Made by a program: the position numbers and the translations under genes. Below, piece by piece: positions 22,830-34,219 of a DNA stretch of 64,000 nt. The stretch comes from Capillidium heterosporum (Eukaryota; Entomophthoromycota; Entomophthoromycetes; Entomophthorales; Capillidiaceae). The stretch is taken from assembly GCA_016630905.1 (NCBI GenBank), contig WBMQ01000001.1, forward strand, positions 2,976,001 to 3,040,000, given 5' to 3'. The notes below the pieces were generated by a model. The model had not been told where the DNA came from and made no database searches. It was given only the letters and a program-made list of their open reading frames with translations. Each line of letters begins with the position of its first letter. Position 1 is the first letter of the stretch.

Positions 22830-24399
22830 ATGCGTGAAGTTAGGGAAACTAGGGATGCGGCTATTGGTGAAAATGATGAAGGTGAGCAGCAAGTGAACCA
22901 GTACGTACTCAAGGAATCCATCGGTAAGGGGGCTTATGGAATTGTCAGTAAGGCTATTGACAAAAAAACTGGGATTGAATACGTAAGCTTGTATTTATAG
23001 CCATTTACTAAAGTTAACTATAAGGCTATCAAAGAATTCAGTAAGAGTAGGTTGCGAAGGAAGAATAGATCTAGTATGATGCGACCAGCAGGTATGGGTG
23101 GTATTCGAGGTAAAAGAACTAGCTTTGCCATCAGGGCATCCGGGTTAGCGACTGGGGAGAGTGACGATCCAATGAACCTCGTTAAAGGAGAGATAGCTAT
23201 TTTAAAGAAGCTAAACCACAAAAATATCGTAAACCTTTACGAAGTATTAATGAACAATGATGATGATTCTCTTTATATGGGTAAGCTTTTGAAATTTTGA
23301 AATCTAACAAATATAGTATTTGAAATGTGTGAGCGTGGACCCATTCTTAACGTCAATGCTACTGGTCAATTTGATCACTTTAATCCGGAAGAATCGCGTC
23401 ACCACTTTAGAGAAATTGTCCTTGGAGTAGAATATCGTAAATTTAGGGTTAGTTTCATAGTTTTAATTTTCTATAGTTCATGAAAATGGGATAGCACATA
23501 GAGGTAAACTGGCTTTTGTTATGTATATTTATTTTCAAACAGATTTAAAGCCCGATAATATTCTTTTGAATAAAGAGGGAGTATTGAAAATTGTCGACTT
23601 TGGAGTATCGGAGATGTTTGAAAATGGAAATGATAAGCTAAAAGGTACAACTGGAAGTCCTGCTTTCATGGCACCGGTAATATTGCCACTTTATATATTT
23701 CTAATCCTTTTTTATATAGGAACTTCAACTAGGTAAAAACTTTAACAGCCGTCAGGATGGCTAACTAAAGCAAATGCAACTTTAAATTTTAGCTAAGCCT
23801 GGTACTTACAGTGAACTCAGTGCTAAAGCCATCGATATTTGGGCGATGGGGATTATACTTTACTGTTTACTTTTTGGCCGTATGCCATTCCAAGGCTCCA
23901 ATGTCCTAGAGATCCGCGATTCCATCCAAGCACAAGAGTATTCTATTGCAATGTATTTTACTTACTCTGATACAAGCATTCAGCTTCCCGATGATACTGA
24001 TCTTAACTTGAAGGACCTTTTAAACAGCCTACTAGCAAAAGATCCCAGTCAACGTATCACAATGAGTTCCCTACGTGTAAGTTTATTCAGATTTTAAGCT
24101 ACTTTATGCTTACGCCTACGCTTTAGGAACATCCATGGTTAACTAATGACGGTGCCGATCCTCTCATTTCTCTGGAAGAGAACTCTCGAAACGTTGTTAC
24201 CGAGTTGACTGATGCCGATGTGCGTGACGCCATCAAATCAATTGGATCCATATTCCGAGTTGTAAGTTTATCATATGGGTTATTTTTAACAGTCTTTTGT
24301 TTTATCTCTTTGTAGGTACAGGCTTTCAATCGATTCAAGAACCTAAGAAATAAGAGCAAATCCGAGCATGATGGAAAAGATGTGGATCAGTCGGTATAA
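22830..24399 (+). CDS. Ser/Thr protein kinase of the CaMKK / Snf1-kinase-kinase class
   Basis: Nine exons form a kinase of about 375 aa. The glycine loop is GKGAYGIVSKA and the VAIK-type lysine is in AIKEFSKSRLRRK. An Arg/Pro/Gly-rich insert (MMRPAGMGGIRGKR) then precedes helix C (KGEIAILKKLNHKNIV). The catalytic loop is HRDLKPDN and the magnesium loop DFGVSEMF, with an activation segment GTTGSPAFMAPE and the later IDIWAMGIILYCLLFGRMPF. The RP-rich insert between the glycine loop and helix C, together with the GSPAFMAPE segment, are marks of CaM-kinase kinases and their fungal relatives (Ssp1, Sak1/Tos3/Elm1), which activate Snf1/AMPK. The C-terminal tail has a basic amphipathic segment (VVQAFNRFKNLRNKSK) that could bind calmodulin. 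All exon joins keep frame. Confidence 0.9.
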
Positions 24400-24999
24400 T
24401 GGTGCTTTTATTAAAAATTGACTTCAAATATAGCAGCAGTACAAGACATTGATTTCAACCCTGTTTATTCTAGCTGTAAACTTTAGTTTACAACCAGTTT
24501 TAAGATGAACTATTAGCAACTAGTATAAAGTTTTATGTCCTCAAAGCTATGTATGCATACCAAACTAAGTCTGGTTTATAAAAGCAATTGCAGTCCTACA
24601 ATTCATTTTTAATAGCTGGGTGGCAATTGTCTATTTATTTCATATTGATTTTTAAAACACTACTTTCCACTGTGTAACAATGCCTACTTTCTTCCTATCT
24701 CTACTGCCCGTAGGTATTTATGATGGGCAATGGTTTCAATCGGTCAAGTTGGATAGTTTTAGAAAACAAGTATATAATCATACAATATGGCTATACAGAT
24801 CATGCCAATTTCAATAATCAATTTATACCATTAGTCGTGGCATTCGTTTCCATAATAGTTTGTAATTCTGCCTATAAATTTGACAAGAATTCAAGTTTTA
24901 TTGGTTGATAGATATTCATGCATACGAATAGCAGATGGTGACGATGGCTGCAACCCAGCTCAACCCAAAGCAACAAAAACTCTAGAAGAGATCCAAGGT
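24400..24999. other. Intergenic stretch upstream of malonyl-CoA decarboxylase
   Basis: Mostly non-coding. An ATG near 24680 opens a ten-codon hydrophobic stretch ending at a GTAGGT donor and might be a 5' exon of the following gene, but I could not find a convincing partner acceptor. Confidence 0.3.
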
Positions 25000-26880
25000 A
25001 TGGTAGGAAGAATCCAACTAATAAGCCGAACCTCAAAGTCAAATTTCACCAAGTTAATAGCAAACAAGCAGCTGCTTCATGTAACTATTAGATATCCTTT
25101 TATCTTTTATACTGACCCATGTATCTAAACATTATTTTTATATGCAGACTCATCCCCGACTATCTAATTCTTTCAAGCCCCAGATTAAACCCATAGAGAT
25201 AGAGATCTCCAAGGTAAAGAAGTATTGGGAAAATATTGACATATATTCACGTGAACCTGGTCAACAAACCTTCCAAAATATCGATATGAAGGTTCCTCCC
25301 AAGTATGACGAAAATGAGATAGTGGAGCTGCTGGACAAAGTGATAAACAGTAACATCCAAGCCAAAGGGGAGATTCTACTTAGTTTGGATACGCAAGCTT
25401 GCTGCAAAGTTTACGAAAAATTGGATGACTTTGAGAAAATCAATTTCTGCTTACTGTTGGAACGGCAATTTGGTATCAGCGATAAAAGTGTCAAGCTAGC
25501 GAGTACCGACTTGATGAATGAAATAAGTCAAGAAGATAGAGCAGTCAAGAGGCTACAGTTGATATTGAAGCACAGTTTAACGCCCAGTTACAACAAGTTC
25601 TTCGACAACGTAGTTCGATTGCCTACCGGTATGAAGTTCCTCGTCAACTTCCGTCAAGATATACTAGCTTTTATTGTACAGTTGAAGCAAGTCAATCCTA
25701 CCGAAAACAGAGGCAAGATTGAGAAGTTGAAGAATTTGTCCAACAGCTTGAAAGATAAGTTGCAAAGTTGGTTGGTGGGATTCCAGGATCTGGAACGTAT
25801 TACTTGGTATTCCCCAGCTTTTACTTTGGAGAAATTGTTCTTTTACGAGAGGGTGCACAAGTTCGTCAGCTGGGATGATTTAAAGCAGTGAGTTGTATTT
25901 GTTTGTTTTGTATTTACTGTTTTAATAGGAGGGTTGGTCCCGGTAGAAGGATCTTTGGTTTCTTCCATAAGAGCATCCCGCTGGACCCTTTAGTTTACGT
26001 TCAAGTGGCCTTGCTAGATAACATCGCTAAGAACGTACAAAGTATTTTGAACGATAAGGATCCTACCATCAACAGTATTGAGAATGTCAAGGTGGCCATA
26101 TTCTATTCGATCAACACTCAATTAGGTATACTATTTTTTACTATTTAAATGTGCTCATACTTGTATTTTAGGTTTGACGGGTGTAGATTTAGGCTCCTTT
26201 CTGATCAAAAGGGTGGTTGGAGTCTTACAAAAGGAATTCTACAATCTGACCACCTTTTGTACTTTATCTCCAATCCCCAAACTACGTACCTGGTTGATGG
26301 ACACGTTGAACAATGTCAATCCCAACTCTAGTTACAATTTGAAATCGTTAGAAAGCTATCTAAATGCCGAAGAATTGAGCCTTTTAAATAAACTTGCCCC
26401 CGATACCAACGCCGGTACTCCAGAAGATAAATGGTCCGGTTTAAAGGAAACTTTAAGCTCCAACTCGTGGCTCCAAGATCCACACCTGTACTCATTGATC
26501 AAGCCTATCTTGATAAAGCTGGCTACCTATTATTTGCTGGAGGTCAAGAAGAATGGATTCCCGTTCGATCCGGTAGCTAACTTTCACCTGAGAAATGGGG
26601 CTTGTGTACATCGAATCAATTGGATGGGAGATACTTCAGGTACTTGATCTTTTTTAGTCTTTCACTAATTCTGACTTCTTTACTTTCAATTTTTGCTATA
26701 GATAAAGGGGTAATGGAGTCGTTTGGCTTGATGGTAAACTACAACTACCTCTTGGATTACATTGAAACCAACAACCAAAGCTTCTTATCGGATGGGAACG
26801 TCGCTATTTCGGCTGATACCTTCGACGACAACTTTAGTAGGTACTTGGAAGATAGCAGATTTACCTTCCGAAAAGGCTAA
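25000..26880 (+). CDS. Malonyl-CoA decarboxylase
   Basis: Five exons give about 550 aa. The N-terminal helical domain includes LKHSLTPSYNKFFDNVVRLP and TGMKFLVNFRQDIL. The catalytic GCN5-like domain includes RITWYSPAFTLEKL, RRIFGFFHKSIPLDPLVYVQ, VAIFYSINTQLGLTGVDLG, TLSPIPKLRTWL, FDPVANFHLRNGACVHRINW and ESFGLMVNYNYLLDYIE. These match malonyl-CoA decarboxylase (MLYCD), which turns malonyl-CoA into acetyl-CoA and CO2. The start at 25000 gives a basic, Ser/Thr-rich N-terminus (MVGRIQLISRTSKSNFTKL) typical of a mitochondrial presequence. The C-terminus ends FRKG, with no peroxisomal SKL signal, so a mitochondrial location is favoured. The open frame extends further 5' without another ATG, so an additional upstream exon is not excluded. 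The next gene starts 135 nt downstream. Confidence 0.92.
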
Positions 26881-27014
26881 TCAGATTTTACACCTACTTC
26901 CTTTCTCTTTATCTTTTCCAAAACTATTAAACTACGTCATTTTAGTTTCGAAGGTTTTAAAGTTCAAGGATTATTGAGAAAAGTTTTTTAGATCCTTGAA
27001 AACTGTGAAAAGAT

Positions 27015-27711
27015 ATGTTTAGGTTTACTGTCATCAAAGGCATCAATACGAGACAACTATTTAAGATCAGCAACGGTGGTAGCAAAGAGTTGCTAGTTAA
27101 ATTCAACTTAAATCGTAACTTTACCAGCACTAGCTTACATTACAACAAAGTTGTTGAAGAAGCTAAAGTCGAAGCGGTAAAGGGAAACCAGCCCACCGAA
27201 AACTACTCGGTTATCTACGAAGGACCTCTACTAAAGACTGGTAAGATCCTCAAAAAGTTCTCCATAGGCTCCCTAATTTTAACTTACGGCTTATCACCCC
27301 TACTGTTTTTAATCGATGGGGGAATAACGGTAACTGTCAAATCTTTACTCTTTATAGTAGCTATCTCCACCTCCACTTTATCGACCGCATTGATCCACTA
27401 CTGTATATCCCCATACGTTTGCTACTGTAAACTCGATTTAAATAGTTTGAATCAAGGCAAAGTAGATAAGGACACCAAAGTCCAGTTTCATCAACTTGAG
27501 CTTGTTTGGTAGTTTCGTCACCAACAGTTTGAAAGCCAAGGAATTGACAGGTTCGGACAGACTGTTCACCAACTTCAAAAATGTTAAAGGAGATAAATAC
27601 TTCTACCTCCAATTGAACAAGGAAGTCAACGACTACAAATTGAACCAGTTGGTCGATATTGCTAGTGGAAAAGCCGATATTATGAAGGTTACTTTGGAAA
27701 AGATGAAATAA
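27015..27711 (+). CDS. TMEM70-like mitochondrial membrane protein with a +1 frame break
   Basis: The first frame (27015-27512) starts with a basic presequence-like region (MFRFTVIKGINTRQLFKI). A YEGPLLKTGKILKKFS motif and two hydrophobic hairpin helices (about residues 87-105 and 110-133) follow, then CISPYV. This is the order seen in TMEM70/TMEM186-type inner-membrane assembly factors. The expected next segment, SLFGSFVTNS and onward to a TAA at 27709-27711, is in the +1 frame. The junction reads CAA CTT GAG CTT, and dropping one base (C 27495 or G 27498) gives Q-L-S-L-F-G in either case. There is no room for an intron. In frame 0 a TAG follows four codons after CTT. The family match is moderate and made from motifs only. 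Confidence 0.65.
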
Positions 27712-27798
27712 ATCATTAAAGCCATTCCTTGCTATTATACAAAAACATACTATATACTTGAAATTATACAAACAATTTATTTAAAAAAATTAATTTAT

Positions 27799-28113
27799 TT
27801 AATCTTGCTTCAAGATTGGTTTTTCAGCTGGTTTGGTGGTGTTTGCCAACCAAACACGAATAGTTCTACCTTCCATATCGGTCTCGTTGAAACCTTTGAT
27901 GGCACCTTCGACATCATTTTCCTCCACTTCGACGAAGCCGTATCCTTTACTCCTACCACTGGCATCGACAGGAACGTAAGCACTTTTGACGGGGACTTTC
28001 TCTTCAAAGTGTTGCATCAGAAGCGTCTTGTCAACCTTCCAACTTAAATTTCCAACGAACAGTGATTTTGAGGCGTAGGTGCTGGCAAATATACGTTGGT
28101 GGAGTCGTAGCAT
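27799..28113 (-). CDS. Single-RRM RNA-binding protein, probably mitochondrial
   Basis: An intronless frame. I take the ATG at 28113 because the next residues, MLRLHQRIFASTYASK, form a basic amphipathic mitochondrial presequence. An in-frame ATG at 28179 would add 22 residues. The rest is one RRM: RNP2 SLFVGNLSW, RNP1 KGYGFVEVE, and the C-terminal GRTIRVWLA strand. Total about 104 aa. Such small single-RRM proteins occur in mitochondria and nuclei of many eukaryotes, and target RNA cannot be inferred. The stop lies 88 nt from the convergent TMEM70-like gene. Confidence 0.85.
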   Translation of the reverse strand: MLRLHQRIFASTYASKSLFVGNLSWKVDKTLLMQHFEEKVPVKSAYVPVDASGRSKGYGFVEVEENDVEGAIKGFNETDMEGRTIRVWLANTTKPAEKPILKQD

Positions 28114-28179
28114 TTTTGGAGTTTCGATAAGTTTGAGTAACTTGTAAAAGTGATTTGGATCAAGTCTGCTAAATATCAA

Positions 28180-28550
28180 AAAAATTTGAAGTTGGATGCT
28201 ATTGGTTATCGATTCTCGGAACTTGGCGAGTAAAGGTGGAGGTTGTTTTTAAAGGATACAGGAAAACGCTGCAAGTAGGTTAAAGCTTTCAATCTTTTAG
28301 AGAGAAGATTGGCAAGACCTTTAACTTGAATTGTAATTTAGAATACAGCAAATAATTAATAGCTTTTATCAATTTGGTATCTCAGTACAACATTAGATGG
28401 TACATATTTTCTTAACATTTCAATAGTACCGACATTCACAAACAACCTATTTAAAGGAGATATATGCAGAGGGATTCAATTAGAATAGTAAATGGATTGA
28501 GTCTTGTTGCTATCTTTTAACTATAGAGTAAGTAATCGATACAAAGCTCA
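28180..28550. other. Intergenic stretch, no gene seen
   Basis: Spacer between the divergent RRM gene and the kelch-type remnant. AT-rich with no specific signal recognised. Confidence 0.4.
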
Positions 28551-29552
28551 ATGAAGTTGTCTTTGTTTTTGCTTAGGATGGGATTCATCCTCTATCTATT
28601 TACTTTTGTATTTTTGTTGCATACATTTTTTAGCTACCAAGATAAAACCTCCATCCAGAGGGAATATTGTGATCCTAAAGATAATGTAAATAGCTTTGTA
28701 ATAGGTGAAACAGTAGGAAAGTCGTACTTATTCAACCAAACTAGAGATAGATACGATGTCACATGCACTTATATATACTTATTTGGAATAAATGCACAGA
28801 TATTCTTAAATCATTACAACTCGAATACAACCTTTTTAAACTAGCATTGAGTTCTTCAATACGGTTTTCCTCAAATGGGACGATTGCCAAGCTATTTATC
28901 AAAGTTCAATCCAGATCCATCTAGGCTGAAGCCAACTACAGTTCAGTTTGATTTACTACTGTCGCGGGAAGGTTGGTATAATAATTTATGGAGGCTTCTA
29001 CCCATTACTTGGTAACACGTACCATCTGTTGAAATTTAACAAAAAGTACAACTATTCCTCCAAGACGCATGGCTATTTGATAGTAGCTGATAGGAAAGGG
29101 TCAATTTTACTTACAAGAGACCCAAGGGAACTAAACGTTCCGACCATTCAACAGCCATACACCAAAATAAGCTCTATATATTTGATGAGTGCAGCCATAC
29201 TTCTGGCTGCTTGATCAATTTGAGCCAAGTATATTACTATGACTTGCTGTTTGAGAAATGGAAAGTTCAGGACACAGGTGGAGATGCACCTACTTCATTA
29301 CTAAGAACTAAAACGAGGATCGAAGGATATATAGTATACTTTTATCACGAAGGATGTAACTATACTGGGGAATATTCGAGTTATCACAAGTATATCTACT
29401 CTTTTAGTATGATTGTCCTTGACTGGGTACGATACAACCTGCATTCGCTTGCCAACTTGGAATTACTCTGTTCAATATACAATGGCCGACAGTACGAGTA
29501 CATCGGCTCGACGAATGCCTCTCAATTGGCAAGCTATCGGTTCAACTTATAG
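28551..29552 (+). pseudogene. Decayed kelch-repeat gene with signal peptide or membrane anchor
   Basis: The 5' part opens MKLSLFLLRMGFILYLFTFVFLL, a strong signal peptide or anchor, and runs 97 codons to a TAG. Downstream, kelch-like blades lie in different frames. One segment contains VGIIIYGGFYPLLGNTYHLLKF, ending in a TGA at 29212. Another starts at 29211 with QVYYYDLLFEKWKVQDTGGDAP and later IYNGRQYEYIG, ending at 29552. The 'Y/F-GG' plus 'Y-x-L-x-x-x-x-W' pattern is typical of kelch beta-propellers. The shifts are not all +1, some need two bases, and no GT-AG introns reconcile them. I therefore call it an inactivated gene. Confidence 0.6.
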
Positions 29553-30099
29553 AATGGTATGACGCATACAATGGAGTACTATGATTTTAACTTCCGCTTA
29601 ATCAATACCACAAATGATTTATATATTCATTTATAAATGTGTTGTACCTAGCTATCAGAGTAATTTTAATTCCACTGCTTATCAGTTTCTTCACCTCCGA
29701 TATAACCTTATATATCAACGGTAAGTATAGTTTTATGAGGTACCGTTCCAGACAGCTGCCCTTTGAACAACTCAATACACAGCTACTATGAGCAAATTCG
29801 ACTATAGACTTCAGCTACGATCAGTTTTGAACATGAACAGGATGCTGTCCTTTGTAAATGATAGAATAATGTATAATATGATAAATAGTTTGATCTTAAT
29901 GAATTAAAGATTTAAATTGACTTGAAACATATATTCAAACTAAATTAAATATAGTATTGTAAGAATAAATACATTGAATCACATAATATCGATGTTGGAT
30001 TATATTATAAGCCATGTACCAATAAACTAAATTTGAATAGATCTGCATGTTGAATTCTAATTGTAACTATGATTATTAAAAAGATTCCAAATTTCCATA
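29553..30099. other. Intergenic stretch, no gene seen
   Basis: Possibly residual sequence of the kelch remnant up to about 29,850, then AT-rich spacer to the convergent RNase H2C gene. Confidence 0.35.
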
Positions 30100-30707
30100 T
30101 CAGTCTACAAACAAGCTTAGATCGGTCGGTTGGTGTAACTAAATATACTTATTAATCAAAAATGATTTAAAAACATATACCTCCTTTGCAATAGGTAACC
30201 AATCCATAGCTTTCAAATACTTATTATTGTTTCTATTAGGTACACTATCCCTACCCCAAACCTTTATCGAACTTAGTTTTGCTTCCACCTGTAATTTATC
30301 GGAACCCAACTTCTCCTTCAACAATATCGCTATAGACCAAAAAAATAAATTATTTATATTAATTTATCGTTTACCTTGATACCCATTAGAACTCAACGGT
30401 AGCTCTTTAGATAAAAGCCTTCGGCCTCGAAAATAAGCTTGACTACCTACCATAAAATTCAAAAAATATAAGTGAACCAACATATAGGCACTAAAAGTTA
30501 CGTTATAGTTGCTTCATCTCCAAGTGCAATGTCATTGAAAGGTTCGAATTCGTTAACGCTGTGTGGTACTTCAACGAACTGGGTATCCAAGTTGGCTATA
30601 CCTTGAAAATCTATTTGAAAGGGTAAGAGGTGCAGAGGTGGACTTGAATCCTTTGAGCTTGTGTCTATCTTAAGGTCGTCTTTTAGTGCTGCTGCAATTG
30701 TGTCCAT
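30100..30707 (-). CDS. Ribonuclease H2 subunit C (Rnh203/RNASEH2C-like)
   Basis: Four exons starting MDTIAAALKDDLKI give about 140-150 aa. Recognisable family blocks are LHLLPFQIDFQG (start of the triple-barrel domain), AYFRGRRLLSKELPL, GYQAILLKEK, and the C-terminal VWGRDSVPNRNN with WLPIAKELHQPT. The last is created by removing a 42-nt intron from an apparent stop. RNase H2C is a non-catalytic subunit that, with the B subunit, supports the catalytic A subunit in removing ribonucleotides from DNA. Intron 1 (about 59 nt) uses the second of two tandem GTAG acceptors, since the first would give an immediate stop. Confidence 0.85.
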
Positions 30708-31688
30708 TTTTATTGTAAAGGAAAAGTAGACGATAAACTTTCTTTGGATGATGAAGCTTTTCTTTAGTATAAAAAGGTGTAAATGAAATATAACCTGACA
30801 AATAAAGTGAGCCTATTTAAAGGTATTTTTGGTGAAAGTCACATACCCATTAGAAGGAAGTATAAGAGTATGTTGAAAAGCTCAATGTAGACATTGAAAA
30901 TATTGGAGCTTGATAGAAGTCTTAGCTTTTATGTGAATTTATATCAATAATGAATCTAAAGTGTATTCAAATACAACTATTATCTTTTGTTTCATATACT
31001 GTTATTGTAGTATTGCTTATAAGTAAAATACTATAAAAGTGAAAATATGTATGGCTACATGCCTATACAGTTCTTAAAGGAGCCCTATGGTTACCAAGAA
31101 AATTAATAGATATAGCTGAGGATAAATAGAGTGAATCGCTATCCTAACCTCGATAAATAAATGTTGGAATGTGAAAATTTTATCTAGATAACTAGTAGTG
31201 TCACAGTGTACTGCATTAAAAGCCAGCCATAGTGAGTAGATAAGCAGATTCTTGGAGAGAAACAAAGCTACCAAAGTAGGAGTTTAGATATATTGATATA
31301 TACAACAATTTCAATGATGAACGCAGTATGAATGATTGTTAGATTATACTCTATATCAGTAAAAATGTATACTATCATTGCATAAAACCTAAAGGATGAG
31401 GAAGATTTATAAAAAGTGCAAATGTACATACTCAGGAATGTTTAATGATATAGAGTCACCAAAACAAAGTTTTTTAAATATATTTTGAGACTAGATTGGC
31501 TCACTTTCGATGAGTTGTCTATTGACTAAGTACAGCTAATGAACGCTATTCAAAATAGCTAAAAGAAAAATTCAAAAGAACATACTGCAAGGATAAAAAA
31601 GAATTCCGTAAACTGCCTACAATAACTTATTTTCTTACACTCGACTTACAATTGCTATAAATTGAATTCGAATTCTAACTATTTTAAT
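30708..31688. other. Intergenic stretch, no gene seen
   Basis: About 1 kb of AT-rich sequence between two same-strand genes, without a credible frame or repeat. Confidence 0.45.
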
Positions 31689-32332
31689 CTAGTAATTTTG
31701 GTCGAACTTATAAGTGACAGGGATGAAGCCTATATAATTAAAATAAGATATGGTAAATGGTAAATTATTACCCATAGCTCTAGCTCTCTTAATAGCTTTC
31801 GATAGACGGCGTTGGTTCTGCTGACTTAAACCTAAAGCAATCATATTTAAACAATTTATAGCAAATTTATCGTTACCAGTTTCAGTACGTGGCTTAATCT
31901 TTCCTAAGGGGGTGACAAAACCAGATAAAAGCGTCCTATTCTATAAAAATATTGGAGTTTGAGTGTAACTCCAATGAAAATTTACCTTGTACTGCTTAAG
32001 AGGGTCTAAACCAACCAAGGCAAAGTAATCAGTTTTAGGCTCGAACTTTTGCTGCTCCTTGTACCTCTTGTAGTTTTCTTCATTTAAGTCTCTTGGGTGA
32101 TAGGTCTAAAATTTTGCAATTAAAAATAGCTGTTTTATAGAAAATTACTTCGGTGTTGTCGAATTTACGAGATAATGGGAAAGTACCCTTATCCTTGTCT
32201 AGTGAATTGAGTAGATGTAGGATGAAGTAAAATACCTGATGAATAGCTACTTAAGTTGGGAGTGAAGGTTGAGAAGGTCTTCAATAGAGTCGAGTTGTTG
32301 AAAACTTGGGTGCTGAATTTGGTGATTCTCAT
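31689..32332 (-). CDS. Mitochondrial small ribosomal subunit protein bS18m
   Basis: Five exons starting MRITKFSTQVFNNSTLLKTF (a mitochondrial presequence) give about 150 aa. The C-terminal half is the S18 domain: PKTDYFALVGLDPLKQYK, RTLLSGFVTPLGKIKPR, TGNDKFAINCLNMIALGLS, and QQNQRRLSKAIKRARAMG followed by FIPVT. S18 binds 16S-like rRNA next to bS6 on the small subunit. The last intron falls between A-M-G and F-I-P, and the stop is TAG at 31691-31689. All exon joins keep frame. The presequence and extra N-terminal region are as expected for fungal Rsm18. Confidence 0.9.
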
Positions 32333-33077
32333 CTTGAAAAGTCAAGAAAATTTTCGATTTGGTTTGAGTTTGAAATAGTGATTTGAATTTTGGTTGGCTT
32401 TAAGGGTGTATAGCCACGGGGATTTAGCTTTGTAGTCAATAATATAGTATACTAAATAATAGATTCGTATATTTATTGGACTATACCTTTTATCCAAATT
32501 CAACACTAAATGTGTCTTTATTCGAGGGCACCTATAGCCTATAAAAGCTGTCTATTAGTGCATTTCATTTGACAATCTGTTAAAACTTCCCATATTATAA
32601 TTTCCATAGTATCTGAACTTATAAAATTTCAGTCTATTCTGCTTCTTGCTTGCAATTAGAGTCATGAGATTATGAGCAACATCAGTCTTTTATTTATAGT
32701 CAGATTCATCATTCAAATTTAGCTATATCTTACTAAAATTTTAATCTTTAGCATTCCTTTATTATAAAAAACCCAGTTCAAAATTAACTTGGCGGTAATT
32801 TCAGGAAAAACAGCTTGCCAGCGATATAAATTTAAGGGCACCATACTTGATATGTACTACTTTTTAAAACCAAAGAAAGGTAATATTTTGGGTATACAAT
32901 TATTTTAACTTGCATTTTATTTCACTAATTGTCAAGCCAAAAGCCCAAAGACTTTGACTATTGTGAAGGTAGAATGAGAAAAGATTACAATGGTAATGTA
33001 GGTAAAAATCGCTTAATCTATTTTGTAAACAGTAGTGCCACAAGCTATTCAAAAGTTACAGTTGGAAATCTACCATA
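32333..33077. other. Intergenic stretch, no gene seen
   Basis: AT-rich spacer between bS18m and the BTB remnant. No specific signal is recognised. Confidence 0.4.
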
Positions 33078-33771
33078 ATTTGGTAGTTTATTATTATGGT
33101 TCTTTAATTAATTAGAATATGAATTGAATGGCATGTATAATAGGATGAACAACTATAGCTACTGTTTTTTAGAGCTGAATCTACCTCAAAGTTCAGAATT
33201 ATTCATTGAAAATCAATCTACCTCTTTGTTTAACAATCCCATTTTTCTGATGTAAAATTCAAATATATAAACTCCAATAAGACTGATTTGGAACACGCAA
33301 TCCATTCACATAAAGTAATACTTTATAGCAAACCAGCCTGCTTTAGGGATATATTCGAATTTGACCTTGAAAAGCGACTACTGGAATAGTCGTTACAGAT
33401 GGCATTAAATTTAAAATTTTCAAACATATTGTCAAGTACATGTATACTGGAGTGTTTATATGAAAGCGTTGTTTAAAGCTAGTATCGATGACCTTTTGGG
33501 AAACTTGAAAAATAAAAGATTTAGGGATATTCCGATTTCAACGGGATTATTGAAGACGTTTTCCATCACCCAGAGAAAACCCAAAATCCATTTAAATTGT
33601 TGAAGGTATGTTTCGATTATAAGTCCACCGGTCTGCTATACAGGTTTCTCTTCAAGGGAGTTAAGGAAAGTTGGGATTTGTATAATTCTATGGAAAATCA
33701 AGAGCTTCTTAAGAGCGTCCACTTAATTTTTGGTGGTTATCATGGATGTTTTGAATAAAACGAAGAAATGA
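33078..33771 (+). pseudogene. Dead tandem copy of the downstream BTB gene
   Basis: This stretch aligns by eye with 34,560-35,268 over its whole length. Matching landmarks include the exon-3 acceptor region (AATTAGAATATGAA), SSLFNNP-like codons, SHKVILYSKPACF against SHKAILYSKTTYF, and NPFKLLKVCFDYKSTGLLY against SPFELLKLCYDYKFTGPFY. A C-terminal VVIMDVLNKTKK matches VSVMNALKISEKK and ends in a TGA at 33771. It contains several stops and frameshifts, and lacks a recognisable exon 1. It is therefore a non-functional tandem duplicate. Confidence 0.85.
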
Positions 33772-34219
33772 ATTGTGGGCTTAGTATGCTTTTTATTCAG
33801 ATAAGTTGGCATATCATTCCCTACTATTTTCAATAAATGCTACTACATCCGTCTAAAGCTATTTTGCAATTTGTATATATTTTCCAAGGTATAAGTCTCT
33901 TATTTAACTCGGACAAAGCTAAAGGCTTGATATCCTAGCCAGGGTATATACTTTCATTTATAAAACTTTCATAAGCCACTTTATTCGCTTACTTGGAAAC
34001 TTTACCCTCTTAACTATAGATGGCTTTAGAGTCGCGGTTCTGAAAGGGGTTCTTGAAGCTTTGAAATAAAGTTCAACCTTTCACTCATAAAACCCAAATT
34101 TCATATTCGAAAATTTATATTCGAGCCAAGCGTGTATAATAAGCTAGGTAAGCTATCTCAAGTCCAATTATATCAATCAAACTTACACTGTACTATTATT
34201 ATTAGAAAACTTTAGTTTA
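33772..34219. other. Promoter-side spacer of the BTB gene
   Basis: 448 nt between the dead copy and the live gene. A TATAATA element at about 34135-34141 lies roughly 80 nt upstream of the ATG. Nothing else is recognised. Confidence 0.35.
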
